Shown here piece by piece: positions 1-15,000 of a stretch of 64,000 nt of DNA. The translations under genes and the position numbers were made by a program. Source of the DNA: Chondrosia reniformis (Eukaryota; Porifera; Demospongiae; Chondrillida; Chondrillidae); the NCBI GenBank assembly GCA_947172415.1, contig OX359194.1:7917901-7981900 (forward strand). The letters are read 5' to 3'. The notes under the pieces were generated by a model. The model had not been told where the DNA came from. It ran no database searches and saw nothing but the letters and a program-made list of their open reading frames with translations. Positions within the stretch are counted from its first letter, which is position 1, and each line of letters begins with the position of its first letter.

Positions 1-3000
1 GAGTACATCTATATGACAAAGGTAAACAATTTATACATGAAATTTAGATATAAAAATAATATAAAGCAAACAGACTCTTCCTCAAACACAAATGAATAAT
101 TCCAGTACGTACTTCTGTGACCAAACCAATTCATAAGGCAACTGGCACACACTGTAAAAGCATGTATGCATAGTGCTTCAATTTGCTCAACCTACGTACA
201 TACGTATATCTCTACATTAGCATAACCTGGCTGCTATTATATTCTGGTTCTACGATACCTTCACAATATTCTGCAGTAAGTTAACAGCTGATCTAGTAAC
301 TGTTAGCTCCAGAGGTGCTTTAGAAGATATTTCAATGTCAAATTTTGGTTCAGTCCTGTACTGTTGTATAGACCTTTGCTTGGTCTTCTTGGAGCCATAT
401 ATAGTTTCAAACTTGTCAGAAGTTGGCATGGTAAACTGTATTATTGGTAAATACAAGTAAATAAACAGATAACAATAATAACATCTGTTAGTTAAAAGTT
501 TCTTCTAAATATGTTAAATTATAGCTTAGTTTATAATGTTTAGGGAAGCAATTGCTGAGGATCCTTTGGAACAAATGAACATGCACTTCTCAACAAATAC
601 TCAAAATTCAAAAATTCTGAACTTAAAATAAAGAAGTGCATGTTAACATGTACATACCTGTAAGTCAAAGCTCCACTGGTTGAACCTGTCAATTTGTGCT
701 TCATAAGGTTCCAAGATTGGTTCCCAAATAGACATAGCTGTATTGTAGTAAGTAGCTTCACATTGTACACTCACTGAGATAGAGGGCTAGAATAAAGAGA
801 TGCAATGTAAGTCCAGTTGCAACTCTGTATTTGCATGACAGCTGGGTGCCATGGATGACAGCCGGGTGCCATGGATGACAGCCGGGTGCCGTGGATGACA
901 GCCGGGTGCCGTGGATGACAGCTGGGTGCCGTGGATGACAGCCGGGTGCCGTGGATGACAGCCGGGTGCCGTGGATGACAGCTGGGTGCCATGGATGACA
1001 GCCGGGCGCCATGGATGACAGCTGGGTGCCATGGATGACAGCCGGGTGCCATGGATGACAGCTGGGTGCCATGGATGACAGCCGGGTGCCATGGATGACA
1101 GCCGGGTGCCATGGATGACAGCCGTGTGATCTTACAATTGTCATCCATGGTAATCAGGTAATAGTATGAAAGGTGCTAACTCACTTCTATGGTGAAGTGT
1201 GATATGCTTCCAGAGATGCTTGCAATGAAGGCCAATAAAGGCTTTGCAGTGTCTCCTTCCACTTTAAGCTCAATCTCACGGACATTCAGTTGTACCTAAA
1301 ATGTGAATATTGCACAAAACAACAATCTGGTAATGCAACAAAGTTAGGGCGGCCATCTTGGCCTTGTAGAGATTGTGATTTTCCTTTACTAGGTCATGAA
1401 GTGCTTGGAAATACATTTGCTCTATTGTATTATGCCACATGTGCTTGACTAAATAAATATTTCTCAGAATTAAAAATATCTAATTGAGACTTCACTTAGC
1501 AAAGAATATATGTTACAAGTGACATTACCTCCTCCTTCTTCGTAATCTTCTTTTTGGACAAAACCTTCCTCTCTCGTAATTCTTAAAAATAAAAAAGGGC
1601 AATCACAATTGCATAGTGGCCCAGGGCCCTTAAAAATGCCTGCATACTTGTCAATAGGAACCAGGAATCATTACTGACACTCTGCTCCTCCCACAGGTCT
1701 GGTGGAGGGTGTTCAACCTTCCTCTCAGTGGTCTAGTGGACAGAAAATGGTGGACCTACCACTACACTGTTGGGGTATATCAGTAACAAGAAGAAGAAGG
1801 AAGAAGGACCATATTAGATGAGGGCTATAGGAAGTGGATCGACAGGAGGGGTCAGCTATCATATCAATGTCCTTCTCATGATGCAAACATTATATATACG
1901 TACGTATATGTTTACTGATGAAGGGTGGAATTCCCAGAAACAGCTGTCTGTCCCAGTGGAGAAGAAGATGAAAGAGAGGAAAAGAAGAAAGAAAAGACTC
2001 CTGTATCTTCATCCAAAGCTTTCTCCAGGTTTAGTTTCCTATAGGCTTTTTTACAGAATAGGCACAGCATGTAGGAAAATGGTGCATTAGATTTTTCATG
2101 TAGCAGATTTCTATATTTATAACCCTTATATAGTGAGGTTGCACCATCATTCAGCATAGTGCATTCTCTATAAGAGGGCCTCCCTGCAGCTTTGTTATAA
2201 TGAGATGCGGCCTCTGAAATGTCATGATGCAACGTGCTTATTAAGTGTACAGTGAACAGACATGTTTAATATGCTGAGCTACTGTAATACCTTTTCTGGA
2301 ATAATCATCTTGACTATCATTGTAATAAGTTTGACCAGTGGTGGGGATACGCTGAGGGACAACCTGTCTATGTCAATTGTAGCCTCCAGTGTCTGGAAGT
2401 CAGCAGAACCATGGATGGTGGAATGGAGGGTCATAGGCAGCAAAACCTAAAAGAATTCAAAACACAAGCGAGTATTACAGGTAGAGTACTGCACCATTCA
2501 GGTGATAAGCAAACCACAAGTAAATCATTAAAGTAAAAGATAATGAGCAAATACTCAGATTCAAACCTATGCAGATCATTGGGTTAAACCTGAAGTGAGA
2601 CACCAGGAGCTATGGTAAGAGAACACTACCTTCTACTCCAATCTCTTACACCATATTGGGACGTCCTGTACATACATTAGTTTGCTCAAACTTACATGTG
2701 TATAAGGATTCTCAATTTCCAACAGAGAACACGCTGATATACCCAAATTTGAGAGCTGGAGGGAGGCTTGCAAATCATTATGAGATGGATTCAGATTAAA
2801 GTGTCCAAAGCTCTCAGCCTACAGTAGACAGAAACGGAGAGGAGACCAGTTTGTGCACCTATTTCAGTTCCCCTTCAGCTATCAGTCTAGCTCACTCTTA
2901 GGACCAGGGCAGTGGGGTTATCCTTCCAAGCATCCTCCACCAGAGCAACTCGGAAGTTCTGCATGCTTGCTTGAAACTTAAGTGGTTCCTTTGGCAGACG

Positions 3001-6000
3001 TTGAGAAAGTGAGGTTTCAGGTTCATCACCTTCACTTTCCTCTGATGTAACTGAAGATAGCTCTACATCATCTGAAGTCAATTCTTTGATACGTTCAATC
3101 TTATCATTTGATTTTATAATTGCCATGAGAATATTAACCAAGTTTTTAATGAAGTCCATTTCAAGGAGAATCAGCATACCATTTCCTTTGATGAAAACTA
3201 TTGAAGCAGAAAATTGACACAAAATAGTAACATACATTTCACCAAAAGAAAAAGGTATTAGGAGACAAGTGATATTTAAGCATATCCAGCTAATGATATT
3301 CATTGCCCATTGCTAGGCTGACTCACAGTAATAGGAAGCTGGAGACTTGTTAAACTGGAGCATTGTCAAAGGCTGTTGTTCTCCTTTCTTCTCTTTAGTG
3401 TTGTGATACTTTCGGATAATCTCCTTCCTGTGATGGATACACAAGTCATAAATAGACTAGAAGGCCCTAATTTATTACCATGACAATTCCAGCTTACCCT
3501 ATCACTCTGTCTGCTGACTTGGGTCTGTTGTCAGCTACTACAAAGTTATGGAGAGTAGCCTCTAATTGTAGGGACATACTCTTTTCAACTGAAGCAGATA
3601 AAGTGATAGAGTGAACATTGATACTAGCAAATTTGTGCTGCAAGAGAAAGTCTCCATCTTGATCATCCTCCTGGAATTGATACAACAATATTAATTTTTG
3701 GGATAACTAACTTAATTTTACAGAAAATTAGCGGTACATACATACAAAGTGACAACAAGCTGTATCATAGCAACAGTAAACCATACAAATAAGTAGATAA
3801 TAGTACAGTGTAGCCATATGTAGTATACTGTACAAGTAGTATGTACTAAAGTACAGTACAGCCATATGTAGTATACTGTACAAGTAGTATGTACTAAAGT
3901 ACGGTACAGCCATATGTAGTATACTGTACAAGTAGTATGTACTAAAGTACAGTACAGCCATATGTAGTATACTGTACAAGTAGTATGTACTAAAGTACAG
4001 TACAGCCATATGTAGTATACTGTACAAGTAGTATGTATTAAAGTACAGTACAGCCATATGTAGTATACTGTACAAGTAGTATGTATTAAAGTACAGTACA
4101 GCCATATGTAGTATACTGTACAAGTAGTATGTACTAAAGTACAGTACAGCCATATGTAGTACTAGAGAACAATAAAAATTTTCTACAAAAATAGTGAAGA
4201 TGTAGGGATGGCACAAAAAGCATAGAAACAAGAAAGGGATGTTACACAGTGAAGCATTAGCTATATATGCATGAATCATACAACACCCTTGCTTGTAGGA
4301 TTCATGCATAGCTAATGCTTCACTGTGTAACATCCCTTTCTTGTTTCTATGCTTTTTGTGCCATCCCTACATCTTCACTATTTTTGTAGAAAATTTTTAT
4401 TGTTCTCTAGTTTCTGTACTTTTTATGGAGCATAAGCTAGGAATTCGTTGTATTTTAAACCACTTTGGTTTCGCAATCTTCGACTGATTATGACGTCATT
4501 AAAATGGCGAATTTATTGAGGTCTTGACTCTTGAGCCATGAAAACTGTCATACTCAATAATAGCGTTATCGCTCTCGCTTCTACAAAAGAATACAGCTCG
4601 GAAAATTTAGAGTAATTTCGATTAAGAAGTAGTCCGAAGGCTTATTTCGTTTTTTAGTTACAGCGGGCGAAGAAGATGAAGAAGAAGAAGATGAAGAAGA
4701 AGAAAACGAAAATGGGAGATTTCAAAGTTCGTTCATTTGCCAACGATACACGGTCGCTTGCCTTCAAGGCCAATTTATAGCATGTTTGTTCTATATTTAA
4801 CTCTACATAGTCTCGTTTTGGCGATTTTCAGCCTAATTCGGAATTTCGCTCCTATACCAATGTATGGGGAAAACGAAACAACCAGTACCATCCCTACATA
4901 GAGAGTACTACCGTACTCTCTGATACTGTACAAGTAGTATGTATTAAAGTACAGTACAGCCATATGTAGTATACTGTACAAGTAGTATGTACTAAAGTAC
5001 AGTACAGCCATATGTAGTATACTGTACAAGTAGTATGTACTAAAGTAGAGTACAGCCATATGTAGTATACTGTACAAGTAGTATGTACTAAAGTACAGTA
5101 CAGCCATATATAGTATACTGTACAAGTAATATGTATATATACGTATATATCTAATGCACTTGGCATACTACTGTACAGGAACACAGTGAACATTGCACAT
5201 GTTACCAGTCTAGGTTCTTCTGCGAAGAAGTTGAATACAAATGAGCTGAGACTCAAGGATGTCTTCAACAAGTAAAAATGTTGTGGAGGAAGAGAGGCCT
5301 CATCAGTGTCCACTTGTTCAGACGAAGGTAATGCTTTCTTCTTAGCCTCTAAGGCTCCCAGTTCAAGCTTATCTAGAATAGCCAATTAGGTGGTACCATT
5401 TTGAATATGCGGTCTACTGGGTGTGACTTGACTTCACCTTTCTTTTGGAGGAATGGAGCTTCCTTTACTCTCTTTGCAATATCCAGCGCCAGCTCAAAGA
5501 ACACATCCACATCTTCTGTTCCCAGGGAGAGCTACATGATAACGACAAAAATGATGATGTTGCTGATTATGACATCACTCAAGGCATATGTACGTATATA
5601 TAGCCATTTACTTACAGAATATTCTCAATTCACACTTTTGTATGTGCATACATTATATAATGCACAATACACTTACATTGGTTGTACGTATATTGTTAAC
5701 ATGTATATGCATATATAAATATGTGTATTTTTGTGGTCCACTCACTTGAAGGTCGCCAAGATGCAGGGACAGGTCAAATTGAGGGATCTCTTCAATCCAC
5801 CAACACATGCTCCTTGTAAAGTGACTCTTGATATGTACTGGATGCCAAAGCATTCTTCCCTGAAGAAACTCTAGGCCAGATGATTGGTCCAGTGAGCAGT
5901 GAGCTAAGGTGATGGCCCTACAGAGAAGAACGAAAAGAGATAACTAAAGAGCAGGATAATAAGGGATTTCCCCAACATTAATTGACTATAAGCAGCTACA

Positions 6001-9000
6001 CCAAACTCTATTAATAATCTTTTCATGTTCAGGCCTCTCTTTACATACATGCACACTAAAGACTTAAAGGAGAAGACAAAAAGACAAAGATTCCCAGGGT
6101 CATTGATGAAGGGTGGAATTCCCAGAAATAGCTGTCTGACCCAGTAAAGAAAATGAAGAAAGTTGGTATGATCTGTATCCTCACCCAAAGCTGTAAAGGT
6201 TTTCCCCAAGTAATCAGTCCAGGAATACAGTCTATTACGTAATTAATGTCAAACACGTCTATAAGAAAGTGGTATTTTGATAATTTCTATGCCTACTGTA
6301 TGCTGTAATCATATATACAATTTCAATATAAAGTACCTTGATATGCTGAAATTGTCAAGGGAGATAGTGAACTTTTCAAACACTCCTTTGACTTCCTTCT
6401 CTTCATCTCCATCGTATCCTTTGTAAACTACAGCCTCAATGACACAGTCATTGCTCAACTTCAGTGTACCCATGTTTACAATAACAGTCTGCTCAGGAAC
6501 AGACAGAGGTATGCAAATGGTGGGAGCCTCCAGAATCAAGTCGACATCAACATGTTTGTCTTGGGCCTGCAACATCAAGGGGAAAGTACTGGGTCTAAGT
6601 ACAATTAGCAGACATCACTTATCCTTGGACAGGTTAATCAGTCTTAAGGAGAAGACATACAGATTGTTTGAGAATAAAATAACATACCAGCTCAGCTAGT
6701 ATGTACTCAAAACAAATCAAAGTAATAATAAAGTTAGTATAACCTTACACCAAGTTAGTATAACCCTACACCAAATCACCCACAAATTAGCTCCATTATA
6801 AAAGAGGAAAAGGTCTGTGACATACAAAATACTAAATACTAGTGGTGAATGGAGAATCTGAAAGTCTTTCTTTTCTTTTCTCTTGCTATACTTGGGTACC
6901 CCCAATGGGGGCAGGCCTATTTGACTGCTGGTTCAAACATACACTCCGTCCAAAGTTGCACAGCAAAGAAAGGAAATGAAGACATAGATGTGGACCTCCA
7001 TATCACTATTGGAAACGAGGTAGGCAAGGTTACCTGTCCCTTGCTCGGTACAGAACCAAAATATGCGGCAGAGTCTTGTCAGGCAATATTCCAATGCAAC
7101 CCCAGAGCACCAGACGGCTACTATTGGCTAGCTACCACACACAATGGAAGGGTGGTTATCCAGGAAGCACATTGCGATATGCTGACCAGGCACTGTGGGG
7201 TGAAGGGAGGATGGATGAGAGTGGCACACATAAACATGACTGCTCCAGGGGCTGCATGTCCTTCTAACTTCAGACAAATTACTTCACCAAAACCACTTTG
7301 TGGCAAAACAGCTGCTAACACAGCCAGTTGCTCTTCTGAAATATTCCCTTCACTAGGTATTCCTTACAGCAAGGTCTGTGGACAGGCAGTGGGGTACCAG
7401 TACTACAGTATGGATTCCTTTCATGGACCAAGAGATATAAACACCTACTATGTCGATGGTGTCTCAATCACTCATGGATCACCTCGCAAGCACATCTGGA
7501 CTTATGCAATAGGTCTATCTGACAACCAAGACTACGATGGGAAATACAACTGTCCGTGTGCCGTACATCCAGGCCCTGATCCTCCTTCCTTCGTAAAGGA
7601 GCATTATTATTGTGAGTCAGGCAATATAGGACCATATGAGAATCAGTATTATATTGATGACCCGTTGTGGGATGGAAAAGGCTGTGGAAGTGGAAATAAC
7701 TGCTGTTCTCAGTCTGGCTTGCCATGGTTCTGCAGAGACCTACCACAAGACACTACTGAATATATTGAAGTTAGACTGTGTGCCAATGAGGGTGGTGAAG
7801 AACCCTACATTGAAATACTGGAGCTCCTTGTCCAATAATAAATGTTACTGAATCACACATATCAATCCAAAGTGTACAACTACTCTAATAGACAATTAAC
7901 TGTTATAATGTCATAACACTGTATTTGTTATGAAATTTCCAGCTATAGTAATGTACAATGCATGCAAACCTGACACATTCATACATACATATAGTACATG
8001 TACGTATGTACTTGAGTCTGACCGCATTATAGCCATTTAAGAAGTATACCAGAGAGTACCAGAGAGTACATTTATACACATATAGACTGATATACAGGTA
8101 AATGTAGTTCTCCCTTTCCAATTCACTTACAAGTTTGGCTGCAACAGTGGTAGCTTCCTTGGTAACGGCTACTGCTTTCTCAACCAGGTTCTTTGGCACA
8201 TGAATATTAGTAGCAAAGCCCTAAGAAGAGGTAATGTCAATTGCTACTTTATACAGTGTTTAGCAGACCAAAAGGATCAATATTTAGCAAGCAGAAACAT
8301 AAATTATCTATCAAGTGCATGAAAACAACCTTCTTCTTTAAAGCAAAAAGGACACCTATATTAAGACTAAGTATCAAATATGTACATTCGATATTTGTGA
8401 AACATTTGATACACCTTTTAAACAATAATCAGTAGAGAACCCTTTCATGCATTAAGCAATTTAACATTGTGACTTACAGCCACCCTTATTCCAAAGCTGG
8501 ACATGATGAACAACTTCAGAGGAGATACCCTAGCTCTGACAGAAGCGAGGGCTGGAGGAATAACCAATTCATTTGTGTCCTGTGTCTTCATGGCAACAGA
8601 GGCATCCAGAGAGACCTGTAAAGTGGTAAAACAGAGAAGAATCAATTTAGAGGAGAATGGACAAGTGTACAATATTTTAACAGGAAATAATACCAACCTG
8701 AACATTCAACAACTTATCTGTCCTTTTGGCTGAAGAAACAATCTACGTATGTAAGCAAACAAGAAGATAACTTTAAACTATATCCATGTGTATATATGTA
8801 TCTATTCACATCTGTTGCTATAGCAACATAGCTTACCTTCATAGGTGGATACTTCTCATGATCAACCACAAACAGGTCCTCTAAAGACACACTTTGGGAG
8901 GAGAAAAATCATAGTCAATAGGCTATACGTAGTGTCAAACTGTAACTGGTCTCAAGACTGATTTTAAAACGAGAGAGCACCACTTTGGATATGCTACACT

Positions 9001-12000
9001 AACATTACTATATGCAGTAGGTATGCCATTTTAATAAGCTATCAGTTAAAATGCACAGTGTATTTAACCTTGCTTTAACACTTGGCAAGTTTGTCTCCAT
9101 GACAATATCAGCTTTAGCATCAACACCTAAAAAGATACATGGTATATACGTATACCCTCAGCACATGGTCACTCTCAGCACATGGTCACCCTCAGCACAT
9201 GGTCACTCTCAGCACATGGTCACTCTCAGCACATGGTCACCCTCAGCACATGTTCACTCTCAGCACATGGTCACTCTCAGCACATGGTCACTCTCAGCAC
9301 ATGGTCACTCTCAGCACATGGTCACTCTCAGCACATGGTCACTCTCAGCACATGGTCACTCTCAGCACATGTTCACTCTCAGCACATGGTCACTCTCAGC
9401 ACATGGTCACTCTCAGCACATGGTCACTCTCAGCACATGGTCACCCTCAGCACATGGTCACTCTCAGCACATGGTCACTCTCAGCACATGTTCACTCTCA
9501 GCACATGGTCACTCTCAGCACATGGTCACTCTCAGCACATGGTCACTCTCAGCACATGGTCACTCTCAGCACATGGTCACTCTCAGCACATGGTCACTCT
9601 CAGCACATGGTCACTCTCAGCACATGTTCACTCTCAGCACATGGTCACTCTCAGCACATGGTCACTCTCAGCACATGGTCACTCTCAGCACATGGTCACT
9701 CTCAGCACATGGTCACTCTCAGCACATGGTCACTCTCAGCACATGGTACCCTCAGCACATGGTCACTCTCAGCACATGGTCACCCTCAGCACATGGTCAC
9801 TCTCATAAACACTTAGGAATGTACCTGTAATACTTCCTGTTATGAGATCTTCTTTGTTTCCATGTTGTTTCACCAGCATTTTTACTGATTCCATTCTAAA
9901 TAGCACTTCAATCTCAAGCGGCTGTTTTCTCTTTTTTGAGCCACCTAATCACATGTGAGACACACCCTTGTCACACCCACTTGTATTAGTAGAACATTGC
10001 CCTAACCATCACCTCTTATCATGCATAGCTTAGTGGAAATAGTGCAAATGTGATAAGCAATTAGTGTGTATATACATATATGCTGTTGCATATTGCTTAT
10101 ATATAAATATAGCTGCATATATTATATTTAGTATGCATGGGTAGACATACTATTTAGTATGCATATACCTTTCTTTAAAGCCGTTTTTAGGGTCCTTTTT
10201 CCTTGTTCTCTCACTTCCTTCATGTTTGGACTGAAACCTTTATTAGTATCCAGAAAGTAGATTTAACAAAACAAAGTACAACTCAGAACTATCTAATGCA
10301 TACTTATCACAAGTAATTCACTAGTCTAAAAATGTAGTCTGGATATAGCAGGACAATTAACACATTGACAGTCAATTAAGTGGTAACTTACTTTCTTTGA
10401 TAGCTAATACACTAGGATGGTTGGCAAGTCCAGAGAGTGAAACCCCTGTCATTATCATGTCATTAATCACATCAGTGGTGACAATAGCATTAAGACTATC
10501 AGTGTGTCCACTGACAATGACCTTTGGACCCGAAGCCTCAGGGTCAGATCTGACAAGAATATGTTCTACATGGGCCTCACATGCCACTGGATCCATCACA
10601 TATTTCCTCTTTTCGGGATCATTAATGTGGTCCACTTTATCAACTCTACAGAAAAATGTGCAGCAAGAGGCTTCCATTTTATTTAAGGAAGGTCTGTGCT
10701 ACAGATAATGTACTGGTTCCATGATCATACTTGTAAATTTGAGTGGAGGCCAGCTGAACTGATGCGACTGACACCACTTGTGTGTTGTCCTTCCTGTATT
10801 CCAGTTTGTTGGAGACGGAAGCCTTCCCCAGGTCGGTCACCAGACCACGCCCACCTGAGGTGGGCAGGATAAAGATGGGGGCAGAGAGATTCAGGGAGTA
10901 CCTCACTAGCGGTGAAGATTTTTGAGGGGTAGTTCTGGAAGATAATCCAGCTGTTTCCTTGGCTTGTTTTTCAGCCTGGGCAGAATAGAATTCAGCTGAA
11001 GTGTACAAGAAACTCCTCAGGGATATACCACACTGGGATATTCCTGCTTATATATGTGAGACGTATGTATGCATGTAGTGGCATCTACTAGCAAGTGAAC
11101 AGTGCTATCTTACAGCAGTTGTTGCAGAGCCAACTAAATTGACAAACTCTGTGTCAGCTAAGACTTGTTCCAATTTCATCTCAGCCACAAACTCCTGCAT
11201 ATACAGTACATATAGTAGCACAACATGGTATTACTGCTATATATAGTAACACAGAATGGTAATACTGCTATATATAGTAACAGGTCATCAGACAAATCTC
11301 TTTAGGTTTAGAAATCAAACATTAAGCTATAGCTTGGAAATATAAGCATTCACTAAGTACTAGACTGGTATATAAATTACGATCTACTATACATTCCCCT
11401 TTGGCCTAGTACTAGTTTTATGTCCAGCTCAGATCAGTGACAAATGCACCTCCAGACATTATACATTATTAGTACAAGCAGGTTCATTAGAGTATTAGTA
11501 ACTTACCAAAAAGTTCTCTATCACAGACTGCAGTAGGGTAACCCTTATCTTGTGAACACCAAGGTCCAACTCCACATCTGGATTTGACACATCTGGAATG
11601 GAACCACAAAATACCCGAGGAATATGCCTCAAATGTTTGACTACACGCAGTGTCACAAGTTCTGTTCTTTCTTCCTCAATGGACACCATCTAAAGATAAG
11701 GTACATGACAAATTGGAGTGATTTATAACAAAATGTCTCTTAATTTCAGAACTTGGTACCAACTTTTTTAATTGTTGCTCCTTCCTCTGGGTTCCAAACA
11801 ACAAAATGGTCAATCCTACAAAGTTTATAATAAACTTTTATTTCTTTGCATCATTAACTACCTAAGCCTATCACCTTCAACTGAGCCTTTAGAACTAAAA
11901 TATTATATACTTGTACGCACATACGTATATGATGATGTGAATGTGAATATTAACAGACCTTGCATTAATTAATGCCTTCATCTTATCAACTCTTCCGGAG

Positions 12001-15000
12001 AGATTTAGGTCTGTATCATGGAGGATAGTTAGGAGTAAAGTGAGACCAACCAATTGCATGTTATTGAGACTGGCTATATTATCTGAATAGTGTGCCTTTT
12101 TGTGTCACCTTTCACATCTAGTGAAGCGACCATCTTCCTTTCCATCAGAACATCAATCTGCAATCCTTTGCAGTCCATCTCAAATACAAACTCATCTTGA
12201 ATGGCCACTGGTGAAGATTCAGTAGCTATAGTGACACCTGTAACCAATGGAGATTGTGAAATATAGAGTTTGCTGGTTAAAGAGAATAAACACAAAAGGG
12301 AATTTCAAGACTATCATTCTAAAGGCTATCGTTAACCTCGCTTAGGAAGTTCAGGAACCAAGTTTCTTTTACTAAAGACACAGATGAAAACATATTAATG
12401 ATAAAGGCTCTTAGTCACATATATGTGGCACAGTACTTGACAATTGGAAGGACTTTCTTGACCAGATCCAGTATGTTGCAGATTGTGTTGGAGTGACAGG
12501 AGACACTTACAGGAGCTAGAAAAGCACTAACAGAGTTCTTCAGACCAGTAAACTTTTGGGCAAACTCTCGGCCCAATATTTGATCCACCTAAATACACAG
12601 CAGTAGTAGAGTTACAGACACACATGTGTATATATATAACCATATATATTAATGGAAGACATACATACGTACATATGTACGTACTTCAAAACAATATTTC
12701 TAATTACAAATATATGTTCACATAAGTAGTGAATGTCTGCAGTAGTCACCATTGTGAAGTGGATATTTCCAAACTGTCCATCATCTCCCTGATGAGTTTT
12801 GGCTACCTCTAGTACTCTTCCATTGACATCTAATGAAGAAGTACACAGTGGTTATGGGAAAAATTTGACAATTAGTTTGAAAATCTCATTGTCTGAAAAT
12901 TAGTAAACAGTTCTTTCTGATAATTGGTCTATTAGACTAGTCAAATCAGTGTATCCTGTTATTTAGATTATGTCATTATATTTCTTAGCCACAAATTTAC
13001 AGATATTGAATAAAATTTAAGTTATAAGGAGACAAAGGGTCCACACACCCTTTGATTGATGGTCTGTTATTGATATAGATTCCATCTTTAGTGTGCCCTT
13101 TCTGTCCCAAGTACGCTCAGTTAATTCAATAGCAATGTTCATCACTTTCACTTTAATAAAGTCAACACTAGATCCATCCTTTATCTGCTTCTTCAAGTCA
13201 AGCGATACCTGCAAACAAACAATGCCACAATACACATGAATACTAATAGATCATGTTATTATCACCAGCACTATTCTCAGTCTCCCTCCCCAACACCATT
13301 CTCAGTCCCTTCCCCAGCACCATTCTCAGTCCCACAATGCAATACAGGACTCCAGTAGGCATGTACCATGATACAATACAGGACTCCAGTAGGCGTGTAC
13401 CTCCTTAATGTCAAGATTCATAATCATCTCAATAAAGATAACTTCAGAGACACTCAGGTTTTCAGCCAAGCTGGTAATGGAGGAGCTGTGGATAAATATA
13501 TGAATAATGTAGTCAATCATGTTTCATACTCCTCCTGTGCTAATTAAATATTCAGATACCTGACACTTCCCATCCTCTGGGGAAGGGCAGACTTCAAGAT
13601 GACCTTCTTGTCTACAGACTCCATGGAAGAGACTGAGGAGGCTACAGCAGGATAATGTTAGCCATTCAATGCAAAGTGCTGCTAGAGGCTACGGCTCAGT
13701 GCTCCAGTAACTCACTCTCAAAGCTGTCTCCATCGTCACCATCTTCATCCAGGAAAACATCATCCAAGGCCAAGTCTATTTTTTCTGTTGGCTTTGCTTG
13801 CCTGGGAATCTACGTAATCACAACATACAAGTATTAACAGATTATTAACCCTCTCACTCTAGCCTTACAAACAAACACTACATTAATCAGTTACTACAAT
13901 AATGATATATTTACATATAAAATACAAAATAGCACCTCTGGTAGGTCTTTATAGATAGCCTTTTGCTGTTTCAAGGATGGTGGAGGTAACGGAAGACTTA
14001 GAGCAACCTGTGTAGAAGGAGATAGAAAAAGGTATAATTGAACCTTTCTTTTTCCAACTTAACAATGGAGCATAGGGTATAAGAGTAGCTCCTAGCTCAG
14101 TAAATAGCTCCAAGCATCATCTTGTATCAGTAGACAGGCAGATTGGTGCAGATTGGTTATAGACTACACAGAGACTGTCTCTTGCATTGTACCTTCATTA
14201 GGAGCAGAAGCTGGTCCTCCCTTAATACAACTGGTACCTGCTGTATGGTGCCATTAATCCGCATGCTACAAACACAAAACGGATTGTCCAGTAAAGATGT
14301 CACACGATGAACACTGTATTCCTGACCTTGGAATATAAGCATCCTTCTGCAGCACACTCCTCTGAAGCTCAAGAGAGAAGTCACTTGATTGTATAAAGTG
14401 AAATGTACTTTCATCTCTTCTACCTGTACATGCAGTGTACCAGTCACAACCTAAAAGAATGGAAAGAGGGGTGTGGACTCCAGCGAGGGATGTGGACACC
14501 AGAGAGGGATGTGGACACCAGAGAGGGATGTGGACACCAGAGAGGGATGTGGACACCAGAGAGGGATGTGGACACCAGAGAGGGGTGTGGACACCAGAGA
14601 GGGGTGTGGACACCAGAGAGGGATGTGGACACCAGAGAGGGATGTGGACACCAGAGAGGGATGTGGACACCAGAGAGGGGTGTGGACACCAGAGAGGGGT
14701 GTGGACACCAGAGAGGGATGTGGACACCAGAGAGGGATGTGGACACCAGAGAGGGATGTGGACACCAGAGAGGGGTGTGGACACCAGAGAGGGGTGTGGG
14801 CACCAGAGAGGGATGTGGACACCAGAGAGGGGTGTGGACACCAGAGAGGGATGTGGACACCAGAGAGGGGTGTGGACACCAGAGAGGGGTGTGGACACCA
14901 GAGAGGGATGTGGACACCAGAGAGGGATGTGGACACCAGAGAGGGGTGTGGACACCAGAGAGGGGTGTGGACACCAGAGAGGGGTGTGGACACCAGAGAG

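Noticed and set aside
758-1148. Minus-strand frames of His/Pro/Ala repeats
   Set aside because: They derive from the 20-bp minisatellite; the real exons flank it.
3728-5385. Tyr/Leu-rich repeat frames on the minus strand
   Set aside because: The 48-bp repeat is a multiple of three and translates without stop, but it lies in the intron between VPS13 exons at 5206 and 3670.
5401-5853. Plus-strand frames over VPS13 exons 51-52
   Set aside because: They are reverse-strand shadows of conserved VPS13 coding sequence.
9051-9830. Three overlapping plus frames of 208-259 codons
   Set aside because: They are artefacts of the 17-bp minisatellite in a VPS13 intron.
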